NCBI GenBank assembly: GCA_964460345.1
Contig: CAYWRO010000005.1
Span: forward strand, 27,939-91,938
Length of the DNA stretch: 64,000 nucleotides
Reading direction: 5' to 3'
Source: CAYWRO01 sp964460345
GTDB lineage: Bacteria; Planctomycetota; Phycisphaerae; Phycisphaerales; UBA1924
The position numbers and the translations under genes are program-made. Numbering within the stretch: the stretch's first letter is position 1; each line of letters opens with the position of its first letter. Positions 36,956 to 44,739 of the stretch are shown here, piece after piece. The notes under the pieces are model-generated. The model was not told the origin of the DNA. It made no database searches and was given only the letters and a program-made list of their open reading frames with translations.

Positions 36956-37228
36956 GTGTGTGCAGTTACGGAAGCCGTGTGTGCAGTCACGGGAGCCGTG
37001 CGCACAGTTACGGAAGCCGTGCGCACAGTTACGGAAGCCGTGCGTGCAGTCACGGGAGCCGTGTGTGCCGTTACGGAAGCCGTGCGCACAGTTACGGAGG
37101 CCGTGCGTGCAGTTACGGAGACCGTGCGTGCAGTTACGGAGACCGTGCGTGCAGTTACGGCGGCCGTGAGTGCCGTTATGGCGCGCGTGACTGTCGTTCC
37201 GGGGCGCGTGCGTCGAGTCACGGCGACC
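36956..37228. repeat. Minisatellite A: 13 units of 21 bp
   Basis: Thirteen 21-base units of the form GTGCGCACAGTTACGGAAGCC, beginning at 36956, 36977, 36998 and so on without slippage; the last three are degenerate. Each unit contains a short palindrome ACGG-nnn-CCGT across the unit junction (CACGG-GAG-CCGTG in the variant units). The period equals seven codons, so an open frame runs through it (heptads like AVTEAVR), but nothing else supports a gene. Confidence 0.85.
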
Positions 37229-37267
37229 GTAGCTGCCGGAAGTTTGGGCGTGGCTGGGTGTTGGGTG

Positions 37268-37337
37268 GGTCCGGATAAGAAAATCCGGCCCTGGCGCGGC
37301 GTTGCGGGGGTTGTGCGTGGTGTTGGGGCCGGATAAC
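37268..37337. repeat. 70-bp direct repeat, right copy
   Basis: Partner of 36869-36938. It separates minisatellite A from minisatellite B, which starts six bases further on. Confidence 0.75.
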
Positions 37338-37342
37338 GGGGT

Positions 37343-37594
37343 GATGCAGGCTTTGCATCAGGAGATGCAGCTTCTGCATCAGGAGATGCAGCTTCTGCAT
37401 CAGGAGATGTAGCGTCTGCATCAAGAGATGCAGCTTCTACATCAAGAGATGTAGCGTCTGCATCAGGAGATGTAGCTTCTGCATCAGGAGATGTAGCTTC
37501 TACATCAAGAGAAGTAGCCTCTGCATCAAGAGGAGTAGCCTCTGCATCAACAGATGCAGCCCCTGCATCGGCACATGCAGGCTCTGCATCGGCA
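37343..37594. repeat. Minisatellite B: 12 units of 21 bp, each a hairpin
   Basis: Twelve 21-base units of the form GATGCAGCTTCTGCATCAGGA. Within a unit GATGCAG-CTT-CTGCATC is a perfect 7-bp stem with a 3-base loop. Units 2 and 3 are perfect; unit 8 (GATGTAG-CTT-CTACATC) has changed both arms and is again perfect; units 4, 6 and 7 carry a single G-T wobble. A degenerate thirteenth unit follows to about 37615. It lies about 265 bases upstream of the ECF sigma gene. No gene is visible in 37616-37878. Confidence 0.85.
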
Positions 37595-37878
37595 CATGCA
37601 GGCCCCGGATGCGTGCATGCGGGCCCCGCGTGCGGGCGGTCGGCCGGCGCCTGGGGAGAGGCGGCGCGCGTGACGGCACGGACACACCCCGAACGTGGCC
37701 GGACAGCGGCCGTACGAACCGGTGCGGGCCGTGGATCCGGGCACAGAGGGTTCTCGGACCGATGAAGGAGGCGGTGAGCGGCCGATCTGGCGTGCCTGCG
37801 CCCGGCCGTGCGTTGCAGTTGCCACGGGGCCTTGCGCCATCCGGCACTTTTTCGCGAGACACTCCGGCGGGAGCGGCC

Positions 37879-38484
37879 ATGTCTGATGGGATGAACGACG
37901 ATGCGGCGGACCTCAGCGCTGCGCGCGACGGCGGGCCCGGTGGACAGGCCGCGTTCGCGCGCCTCTACGACCGGCACGGGCCGGTGGTGCTGGCGCTGTG
38001 CCGCGGAAACTTGCCGGGCAGGACGGGCGCGGAGGCGGACGATGCGGTGCAGGAAACGTTCATTCGGGCGTGGCGGAAACTGGATCAGCTCGAGGATCCA
38101 TCCAGGCTCCGGCCGTGGCTGTACGGGATCGCGCGCCTCGTGTGCGCCGAGCGCCGGCGGGCGGCGGGACGCCGCACGCGTCATGAGGAGGCCGCGGCGA
38201 TGAATCACGAGCAGCAACGGGCCGCGCGCAGCGATGGAGCGGCGGCGCTCGACGGCGCGCCGCAGCCGCGCGCGGAGCGCGCCGAAGCGCTGGAGCGCTT
38301 GAGCGAGGCGCTCGACCGCCTGGGCGAGCGCGAGCGCTTGGCGATCCACCTGTATTACCTCGACGCCGACCCGGTCGCCGCAGCGCAGTCGTCGCTCGGC
38401 GTGTCGCGCAGCGCGTTTTACAAGCTGCTCAGCAGCGCGCGAACCCAGTTGGCGGGACTTCTGGCGGAAGTGAGTCCATCATGA
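37879..38484 (+). CDS. ECF-type RNA polymerase sigma factor
   Basis: A protein of 201 residues; ATG at 37879 with GGGAG five bases upstream, giving MSDGMNDDAAD. Region 2 is visible as FARLYDRHGPVVLALC and ADDAVQETFIRAWRKLDQL (the DA.QE.F...W core-binding motif), region 4 as LGERERLAIHLYYLD and LGVSRSAFYKLLSSARTQL (helix-turn-helix). The alanine/arginine-rich linker is long. It overlaps the downstream membrane protein gene by four bases (ATGA), the usual arrangement for a sigma factor and its anti-sigma factor. Likely autoregulated, but I see no clear target promoter. Confidence 0.85.
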   Translation: MSDGMNDDAADLSAARDGGPGGQAAFARLYDRHGPVVLALCRGNLPGRTGAEADDAVQETFIRAWRKLDQLEDPSRLRPWLYGIARLVCAERRRAAGRRTRHEEAAAMNHEQQRAARSDGAAALDGAPQPRAERAEALERLSEALDRLGERERLAIHLYYLDADPVAAAQSSLGVSRSAFYKLLSSARTQLAGLLAEVSPS

Positions 38485-41400
38485 ACGAGCACGACGATCG
38501 ATTCGACCTGGAAGAGGCGGCCGAGCCGCCGCGTGATGAGCTCGACGGCCTGCTGCGCGCGTGGCACGAAGAGAATCGGCAGCGCGCGGCCGCCGGACGC
38601 GACCGATTGCTCGCCGCGCTGGCGGGCGGGGAGGCGCTTGCGGACGCCGGCGCAGCGCCTGCGTCGGACGGCGCAGTGGATGCGGGCGCCGGGCGCGCGG
38701 ACGTCATGGTTGTGGAGCGCACTGAAACGAGTACGGCCGCGCGCGGCAAGCGCCGGCCCGTCATCGCCGTCATCAGGAGAGTCGCCATGCACCGACTGAG
38801 CCATTTGGTCGCCGCGCTGCTCGCGCTGGCGGTGCTGCTGCCCTTCATTCTCCCCGGTTCGCAGCCCGCCGCGACGGCGGGGATCGTGATGGTCCCCGAA
38901 GGAGGGCGGCTCGTGGCCTTTGCCGAAGACGGTGAAGCGCTCGGCCCGTGCGTCCTCAAGCACACGGACGTCGACGTCGACATCGCCGGTCCCTTCGCGC
39001 GCATCACGCTCAATCAGACGTACAGCAACCCGCACGCCGACAAGATCGAGGCGGTGTACACCTTCCCCATGTCGCACCGCGCGGCGGTCGACCGCATGAA
39101 GATGGTGATCGGCAACCGCGTGATCGAGGGCGAAGTGAAGGAACGGGCGCTGGCGCAGCAGATCTACACCGCTGCGAAGGCGGAGGGCCGCGTCGCCTCG
39201 CTGCTCGAACAGGAACGGCCGAACATCTTCACGCAGTCGATCGCGAATATCGAGCCGGGCGCGGAGATCGCGATCGAGATCTCCTACATCGAAGTGCTGC
39301 CGAGTTCGGAGGGGGAGTACACCTTCAGCTTCCCCACGACGGTCGCGCCGCGTTACATCCCCGGCGCGCCGATCGGCAGCGCACCCGAGGAGGATCGCCC
39401 CGCCGCCCCCCCCGCTCAACCGCTGCCGGAGCCCTTCCGCCCGCGGCGCGGGCTGGTGCTGCTGGGGCCGCCGGAACTTGTTGAGATTCTCTCGACGGCT
39501 GATGGAGCGGCGCTGCCGGGCGCGGCCTCGGGCGCCTTCGCCGCAGCGCTCGCCGCGGCGGAGCCGATCCAGATGCCCGGCGATGTGGCCCAGCGCGAAG
39601 CGATGGTGACGTTCGCGGCCAACTATGTTGGAGGCGGGCGCGAGATCGGCGTGGTTTTCGAAGACGGCGCGGGGCAGATCGGCGGGCGCTGGTTCTACAT
39701 GCCGCCGCTCGAGGAAGAGAAGCTCGCGCAGCTTGAGGGCGGCGAGGGGGGCTTCAGCGGACCGACGGACCATGTGCCGGATGCCGGGCGCATCACGCCG
39801 ATGCCGGTGCACCCTTCCACACGCGCGGGACATGACATCTCGATCACCGTCAACATCGACACGGGCGGGCCGGGGATTCTCAACCTCACCAGCCCGCTGC
39901 ACGAGATCGTCCGCACGGAGGCGTCGTTCCGCGACGACGGCGTGCCGCGGCGGGCGACGGTCAAGCTCAAGAACCTCGCGGAGATCCCCAACCGCGACTT
40001 CGTGCTCTCGTGGAAGCAGACGGCCGAGCGCATCGAGGACCAGGTCTTTACGAGCGCGGGCGGCGGGCTCAAGGGAGACGCCGGGTTCTTCACGCTGCTG
40101 CTCCAGCCGCCGCAGCGCGTGGCGGAAAAGCAGGCGGTGCCGCGCGAGTTGCTCTTCGTGCTGGATGTCTCCGGCTCGATGTCGGGCGAGCCGATCGCCA
40201 AAGCGCGCGATGTGCTGCGGCGCGCCCTGGGGAGCATGCGGCCGCAGGACCGCTTCAACATCATCAAGTTCAACAACCAGGCGAGCACGCTGTGGGACGA
40301 ACCGCGCCCGGCGACGGAGGCCAACCTCGCGGCGGCCCGCGCGTACTTCGAGCGCGAGCCGGGGGGCGGCGGGACGGAAATGCTTTCGGCGATCCGAACG
40401 GCGCTGAAGATGCCGCGCTCGGGCGCGGAGACGGCCCGCGCCGATGGAGCGATGCAGCCTGCGGACCTGCTCGATCTGCCCGCCGACGGCCGGCGCGTGC
40501 GCGTGGCCGCCGCGATGCGCGACATCCGCCCACGCGAGGTGAAGCGCGGCGCGTACATCGACCCGATCCTGTGGATCGATGACACGCGCGTGGTGCGGCT
40601 GAGCGACTTCGTGCCGCCGCACGAGGCGCTGGATGTTGACGGTGAACCCGGGATCGACCCCGGCGCGGCGGTGATTCTCGCGGGACGGTGGGAGACAGTG
40701 GAGGGCGCGCGCATCCTCACGATCGATGCCGTCACGCGCGATGAGTGGGACGGGGCCGAACCGGCGAATCCGCTTCGCCTCATCGTGCTGCTCTCCGACG
40801 GTGAGATCGGCAACGACATGGCGGTGCTGGATGTTGTGAAGAACAAGCCTGCCGACACGCGGTTCTTCACGTTCTCCATCGGCAACTCGGCCAACCGCTA
40901 TCTGCTCGACCAGATGGCGACGCTCGGCGGGGGCAAGGCCGCGTATGTGTTGCAGACGACCGATGCGGCCGCGGTCGTAGAGGCCTTTGCGCGGCGGATC
41001 AACACGCCCGTGCTGACGAACGTGAACGTGGATTTCCTCAACGTGCGCGTGAGCGAGACGTTTCCGCCGGTCGGACAGATCGGCGACCTGTACGACGTCG
41101 AGCCGCTGGTGATGCACGGCCGCATCGAACCGGCCGTCGGCGGAGGCATCGAGAACGGCAGGGACGATGCAGGCGGCCCGCGGATCATCATCAGCGGAAT
41201 GTCCGGCGCGGGCCCATGGCGCAAGGAAGTCCCCTTCCCGCTCGCCGCCGCGGAGGATGCGGTCGCTCGCGCGGGCCAGGAGGCGTCTCACGATCAGATC
41301 GCCACGCTCTGGGCACGGGCGAAGGTTGAATCCCTGATGAACCAGGACCTCGCCGGCGCGCAGCGCGGGGCGATCGCGGCGGAACTGAAGGACGAGATCG

Positions 41401-42815
41401 TGGCGCTCGGCGAGCGCTTTAACCTGCTGACGCAGTACACGGCGTTCGTCGCCGTGGACAAGCTGCGCATCACGGTGGGCGGGCAGCCGCGGCTGGTGCA
41501 TGTGCCGATCGAGTTGCCGAACGATGCGACGTGGGAGGGGTATTTCGGGCCGCCGCGGCCGGTGCGCGAGCGTGATGAGTTGGTGGGCTTTGATCGTGAT
41601 GCGTTCGACTCGCGCCCGTGGCCCGAATCGCCCGACAAACCGCTGTTCAACATTGAGCTTCGGCGCGGAGAGAATCAATCGTACGGTTCGCGTGCGGTCG
41701 ACCTGCAGCCAATGCTCGGGGAGTCTGCCGTCGGCATGGACCCGGATCTCGGGTTTGCATCCCTCTCGAACTATCCCAACTCCCCTGCCGGTGGCAGCGG
41801 ACAATCTCTGTTTGATGGCGTCGCCGGCGGGTATGCGGCGGATCCGGTCGAACCCACTCCCGCAACGGCCGTCGGGCAGCGTGCAGCGGAGAGCGAGCAA
41901 CGAGGTCGTCGCGATGGAGTGCTCCATCAGCGCCGATCGAGCGCTGATCCGGCGGAAACGGCCGAACGCGTCGGAGCGCCCGCACGACCCGGGGCGAGAA
42001 GCCAGTCGTCTCGATCGCCACGCCAGGACGACGCGGCGCCGGCCGAGAAGGCATCAGTGATGACCGACCTCGTCTCGGAGCCAGAGCTAGTTGGTCCGGA
42101 AGATGCGGCACATCAGCGTGGCGTTGATCCCATAGAGCCTGATCCGCTCCCTGCCGCCGTCGAGCGCGCGACCGCTCGCATCCGCGACCTCATCACCGAC
42201 GGCGTCTTCAACATGCCCGCGGATCTGGCGGCGTACGCGTGGCACCCTGTGTTCGCCCCCACGCTCGTCTACGAACTCCACGGACCCGCGCCCGATGCCG
42301 CCGCAGCTCTCGCCGAAGAGTTTGCCACGCTCTACCCTGACGACGACCTCCTTACCCGCCTGCACGCGGCGTACCTCGACGAGACGCTTGATGAGGCGGC
42401 GCTTGCCGCGCGTGTGGAGGAGCTTGCGAAGGAATCGTGGGCGAAGATTCGGGAGGTTGAGCGGCTCGCCACGCTTGAACGGCGGCTCGATCCACGCCTG
42501 CTCGCGCTCGTGCGGGGGCGTGCGGCGGTGGATGAGGCGGCCGAAGAGGCGGGCCAGGGTCTTGGTGCAGCCCCGGCGGTGGTCGCGGCCCGGGCGGCGG
42601 AGACGGCTCTGCCGATGAAGGACGGCAGGCTGCAACTCAGCATTCTCGTTGCGGATGTGGATGCAGCGCGGAAGGCCGTGACGACGGCGGGCGCGACGGT
42701 CGTGGCGACTGATGGGTCGATGCGGCTGATCATCGCCGCGGCGGCGCCGGAGGCGCTGGAAGACCTGGCCCTGACGCCCGGTGTGCGGCGCATTGAGCCG
42801 GTTGTGATGGAGTAA
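38481..42815 (+). CDS. Giant membrane VIT-VWA protein with anti-sigma-like N-terminus
   Basis: A protein of 1444 residues. Residues 1-105 are cytosolic, acidic and helical (DELDGLLRAWHEENRQRAAA), placed like an anti-sigma domain. One membrane helix follows (LSHLVAALLALAVLLPFIL, about 108-127). Outside lie a VIT domain (about 140-270; ITLNQTYSNPHADKIEAVYT, VYTFPMSHRAAVDRM), then a VWA domain with an intact MIDAS (D562-V-S-G-S) and LIVLLSDGEIGND, split by an insertion of about 100 residues (roughly 660-765). Next is the inter-alpha-trypsin-type C-terminal segment ending LTQYTAFVAVDKLRI, a disordered linker (about 1120-1200) and a helical plus small alpha/beta tail. Translationally coupled to the ECF sigma gene, so a sensor/anti-sigma role is inferred. 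Confidence 0.85.
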   Translation: MNEHDDRFDLEEAAEPPRDELDGLLRAWHEENRQRAAAGRDRLLAALAGGEALADAGAAPASDGAVDAGAGRADVMVVERTETSTAARGKRRPVIAVIRRVAMHRLSHLVAALLALAVLLPFILPGSQPAATAGIVMVPEGGRLVAFAEDGEALGPCVLKHTDVDVDIAGPFARITLNQTYSNPHADKIEAVYTFPMSHRAAVDRMKMVIGNRVIEGEVKERALAQQIYTAAKAEGRVASLLEQERPNIFTQSIANIEPGAEIAIEISYIEVLPSSEGEYTFSFPTTVAPRYIPGAPIGSAPEEDRPAAPPAQPLPEPFRPRRGLVLLGPPELVEILSTADGAALPGAASGAFAAALAAAEPIQMPGDVAQREAMVTFAANYVGGGREIGVVFEDGAGQIGGRWFYMPPLEEEKLAQLEGGEGGFSGPTDHVPDAGRITPMPVHPSTRAGHDISITVNIDTGGPGILNLTSPLHEIVRTEASFRDDGVPRRATVKLKNLAEIPNRDFVLSWKQTAERIEDQVFTSAGGGLKGDAGFFTLLLQPPQRVAEKQAVPRELLFVLDVSGSMSGEPIAKARDVLRRALGSMRPQDRFNIIKFNNQASTLWDEPRPATEANLAAARAYFEREPGGGGTEMLSAIRTALKMPRSGAETARADGAMQPADLLDLPADGRRVRVAAAMRDIRPREVKRGAYIDPILWIDDTRVVRLSDFVPPHEALDVDGEPGIDPGAAVILAGRWETVEGARILTIDAVTRDEWDGAEPANPLRLIVLLSDGEIGNDMAVLDVVKNKPADTRFFTFSIGNSANRYLLDQMATLGGGKAAYVLQTTDAAAVVEAFARRINTPVLTNVNVDFLNVRVSETFPPVGQIGDLYDVEPLVMHGRIEPAVGGGIENGRDDAGGPRIIISGMSGAGPWRKEVPFPLAAAEDAVARAGQEASHDQIATLWARAKVESLMNQDLAGAQRGAIAAELKDEIVALGERFNLLTQYTAFVAVDKLRITVGGQPRLVHVPIELPNDATWEGYFGPPRPVRERDELVGFDRDAFDSRPWPESPDKPLFNIELRRGENQSYGSRAVDLQPMLGESAVGMDPDLGFASLSNYPNSPAGGSGQSLFDGVAGGYAADPVEPTPATAVGQRAAESEQRGRRDGVLHQRRSSADPAETAERVGAPARPGARSQSSRSPRQDDAAPAEKASVMTDLVSEPELVGPEDAAHQRGVDPIEPDPLPAAVERATARIRDLITDGVFNMPADLAAYAWHPVFAPTLVYELHGPAPDAAAALAEEFATLYPDDDLLTRLHAAYLDETLDEAALAARVEELAKESWAKIREVERLATLERRLDPRLLALVRGRAAVDEAAEEAGQGLGAAPAVVAARAAETALPMKDGRLQLSILVADVDAARKAVTTAGATVVATDGSMRLIIAAAAPEALEDLALTPGVRRIEPVVME

Positions 42816-42871
42816 GCCGGCCCGCGATGGTGGCCCCGTATGATGGCTTGCGTGCTCTGGCACATGGCCGC

Positions 42872-42906
42872 ACGGCTTGCCGCTGGGTACAGCGGCCAAG
42901 CCGTGG
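42872..42906. repeat. 15-bp-stem hairpin downstream of the VIT-VWA gene
   Basis: CACGGCTTG-CCGCTG-ggta-CAGCGG-c-CAAGCCGTG, a 15-bp stem with one bulged base, starting 57 bases after the stop codon. Same family as the hairpin at 31099-31127. Directly after it, at 42924-42938, lies a GTGGGCATGCCACCC palindrome like those of the repeat island. Probable terminator or mobile palindrome. Confidence 0.6.
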
Positions 42907-42954
42907 CAACAACTGAAAACAGCGTGGGCATGCCACCCATTCAAGGAGAATCAG

Positions 42955-43539
42955 ATGGCCGCCGTTCCCTCCACCATGCTCGAACTCGGCACCACTGCCC
43001 CGGACTTCTCCCTCACCGACACGCGGACGGGCGCGACGGTGAGCCGTGGTGAAGCTCGCGGCGAGAAGGGGCTGCTGGTGATGTTCCTCTGCAACCACTG
43101 CCCGTTTGTGAAGCACGTGCAGCAGGAACTGGCGAAGCTCGGGCGCGAGTACCAGCAGAAGGGGTTGGGGATCGTCGCCATCAGTTCCAACGATGTCGAG
43201 AAGTATCCAGACGATGGCCCGGAGAAGATGCGCGAAGAGGCGGAGCGTGCGGGGTACACCTTCCCATACCTCTTCGACGAGACGCAGGAGGTCGCCAAGG
43301 CGTACCGCGCGGCCTGCACGCCGGACTTCTTCCTCTTCGACGCCGACCTGCGTCTTGCCTACCGGGGCCAACTCGACGACTCGCGCCCCAAGAATGATGT
43401 TCCCGTGACGGGCAAGGATCTCCGCGCCGCCATCGACGCCGTTCTCGCGGGCCGACCGGTGCCGGAGAAGCAGTGGCCGTCGATCGGGTGCAACATCAAG
43501 TGGAAGCCGGGGAACGAGCCGGACTATTTCGGATCCTGA
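42955..43539 (+). CDS. Thioredoxin-like (AhpC/TSA-Redoxin) protein
   Basis: A protein of 194 residues; AAGGAG eight bases before the ATG. A peroxiredoxin-like fold with LELGTTAPDFSLTD, a CxxC site C46-N-H-C49 in MFLCNHCPFVKHVQ, GLGIVAISSNDVEKYPDDGP, FPYLFDETQEVAKAYRAACT with the cis-proline region TPDFFLFDADLRLAYRG, and GCNIKWKPGNE at the end with a third cysteine. No signal peptide, so cytosolic. This CNHCPF group occurs widely in Planctomycetota; the substrate is not known. Confidence 0.9.
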   Translation: MAAVPSTMLELGTTAPDFSLTDTRTGATVSRGEARGEKGLLVMFLCNHCPFVKHVQQELAKLGREYQQKGLGIVAISSNDVEKYPDDGPEKMREEAERAGYTFPYLFDETQEVAKAYRAACTPDFFLFDADLRLAYRGQLDDSRPKNDVPVTGKDLRAAIDAVLAGRPVPEKQWPSIGCNIKWKPGNEPDYFGS

Positions 43540-43602
43540 GTGCGTCATGAGCGGGTGCTCCGTGGCAACCCTGCCCACCGGCCCCGCGTACCCTCAATTG
43601 GC

Positions 43603-44739
43603 ATGACCCCCCGCCGCCGATACCACTTCCACCTGCCCGGCGTGATCTACATCTTCATCACGGTGCTGCTGGCCGTCGGCGCGTTCAACTCGCAGAACAA
43701 CCTGCTGTTCTGGGCATTTGGCTTTGCGCTGGCGATTCTGCTGGTTTCGGGGTTGATCAGCGGCGCGATGCTCATGGGCGTCACCATCGAACGAGAAGCG
43801 CCCCCGCCCGCCACGGCCTCTGAGCCTTTGGTGATCCGCTACCGGGTTCACAACCGCAATCGGTTGATGCCCGCCTTCGCCCTGCACCTGGCGGAACTCG
43901 CCCCCGGGCACGATGAGCCCCGGCGTCGCCGTCGTCGCCGCCGACGGAGCCAGGGCGGAATCGCCGCGGGGGAGCCCGACTGGAGCAGCCACCTGTCGCC
44001 GATCCGAGGCTTCGTCGCCCACGTCGGGCCGGGTCAGACGGTGGTGTGCGAAGCGCCGGCCCGCGCCCTTCGGCGCGGCGTGGCCACGCTCAGCGTCTTC
44101 CGGGTGCAGACCACTTTCCCCTTTGGGTTGGTGCGCAAGAGCCTGGAGGCGGCCTCGCGGCGCACGGTGATCATCCGGCCGCGGATCATTCCGCCGGCGG
44201 ATCCCTCGATTGTGAGCGCCTCGCAGCGTCACAGCCGCGGCGTGAGCCGACCGTCGGCCCGGGTAGGGGAAGGGGAGGAGTTCTTCGCGCTGCGGGAGTA
44301 CGCCCCGGGTGATTCCCTTCGGACGGTGGCGTGGAAGCGATCTGCGAGATCCGAGAAGCTGCATGTGCGGCAGAATGCGGCGATGCTGCCGGATCGGCTG
44401 TGGGTGGGCGTCGCTGCCGCGGCGGAAGAGGAGGCGTTTGAGCGGGCGCTCGGGGAGGCGGCGGGGCTGATCGATGAGGCGTCGCGGCGCGAGATCGAGG
44501 TGGGGCTGCTCATCCCGGCGGCGAACGTGCATGTCCTGCCGCGGGCCGGCGCGGCCCATCGCGAACGGCTGATGGACGAGCTTGCACTGGCGGTGGCGTC
44601 GCCGGCGAGGGCGGATCCGGTGCGGGTGGCCGAACGGGTGGTCGTCGTGGGCGGGCCCGGGGCGGAGCGCGAGGCGGGCGTCTGGCCCGGCCACGCGATG
44701 TGGCTGCAAGCGGGCCGTGACGGAGACGGCGGCGCATGA
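43603..44739 (+). CDS. DUF58-domain membrane protein
   Basis: A protein of 378 residues. Two close N-terminal helices (GVIYIFITVLLAVGAFNS and LLFWAFGFALAILLVSGLIS) are followed by a beta-rich stretch and the DUF58 signature (REYAPGDSLRTVAWKRSAR). A polyarginine patch (RRRRRRRR-like, about residues 106-114) is unusual. DUF58 proteins normally act with MoxR-type AAA ATPases and TgpA transglutaminases. Here only the TgpA partner follows, with a four-base overlap. A TACCCT box eight bases before the ATG and the absence of a ribosome site suggest a leaderless start. Confidence 0.85.
   Translation: MTPRRRYHFHLPGVIYIFITVLLAVGAFNSQNNLLFWAFGFALAILLVSGLISGAMLMGVTIEREAPPPATASEPLVIRYRVHNRNRLMPAFALHLAELAPGHDEPRRRRRRRRRSQGGIAAGEPDWSSHLSPIRGFVAHVGPGQTVVCEAPARALRRGVATLSVFRVQTTFPFGLVRKSLEAASRRTVIIRPRIIPPADPSIVSASQRHSRGVSRPSARVGEGEEFFALREYAPGDSLRTVAWKRSARSEKLHVRQNAAMLPDRLWVGVAAAAEEEAFERALGEAAGLIDEASRREIEVGLLIPAANVHVLPRAGAAHRERLMDELALAVASPARADPVRVAERVVVVGGPGAEREAGVWPGHAMWLQAGRDGDGGA

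Noticed and set aside
36956..37336. Open frame of heptads (AVTEAVR-type) through minisatellite A
   Set aside because: The 21-bp period keeps several frames open at once; no ribosome site and no non-repeat domain.
37343..37594. Possible CRISPR array
   Set aside because: Units are contiguous 21-mers with no spacers, and there are no cas genes.
38418..41927. A 1169-codon minus-strand frame
   Set aside because: Antisense to the VIT-VWA gene, whose plus-strand reading has clear domains.
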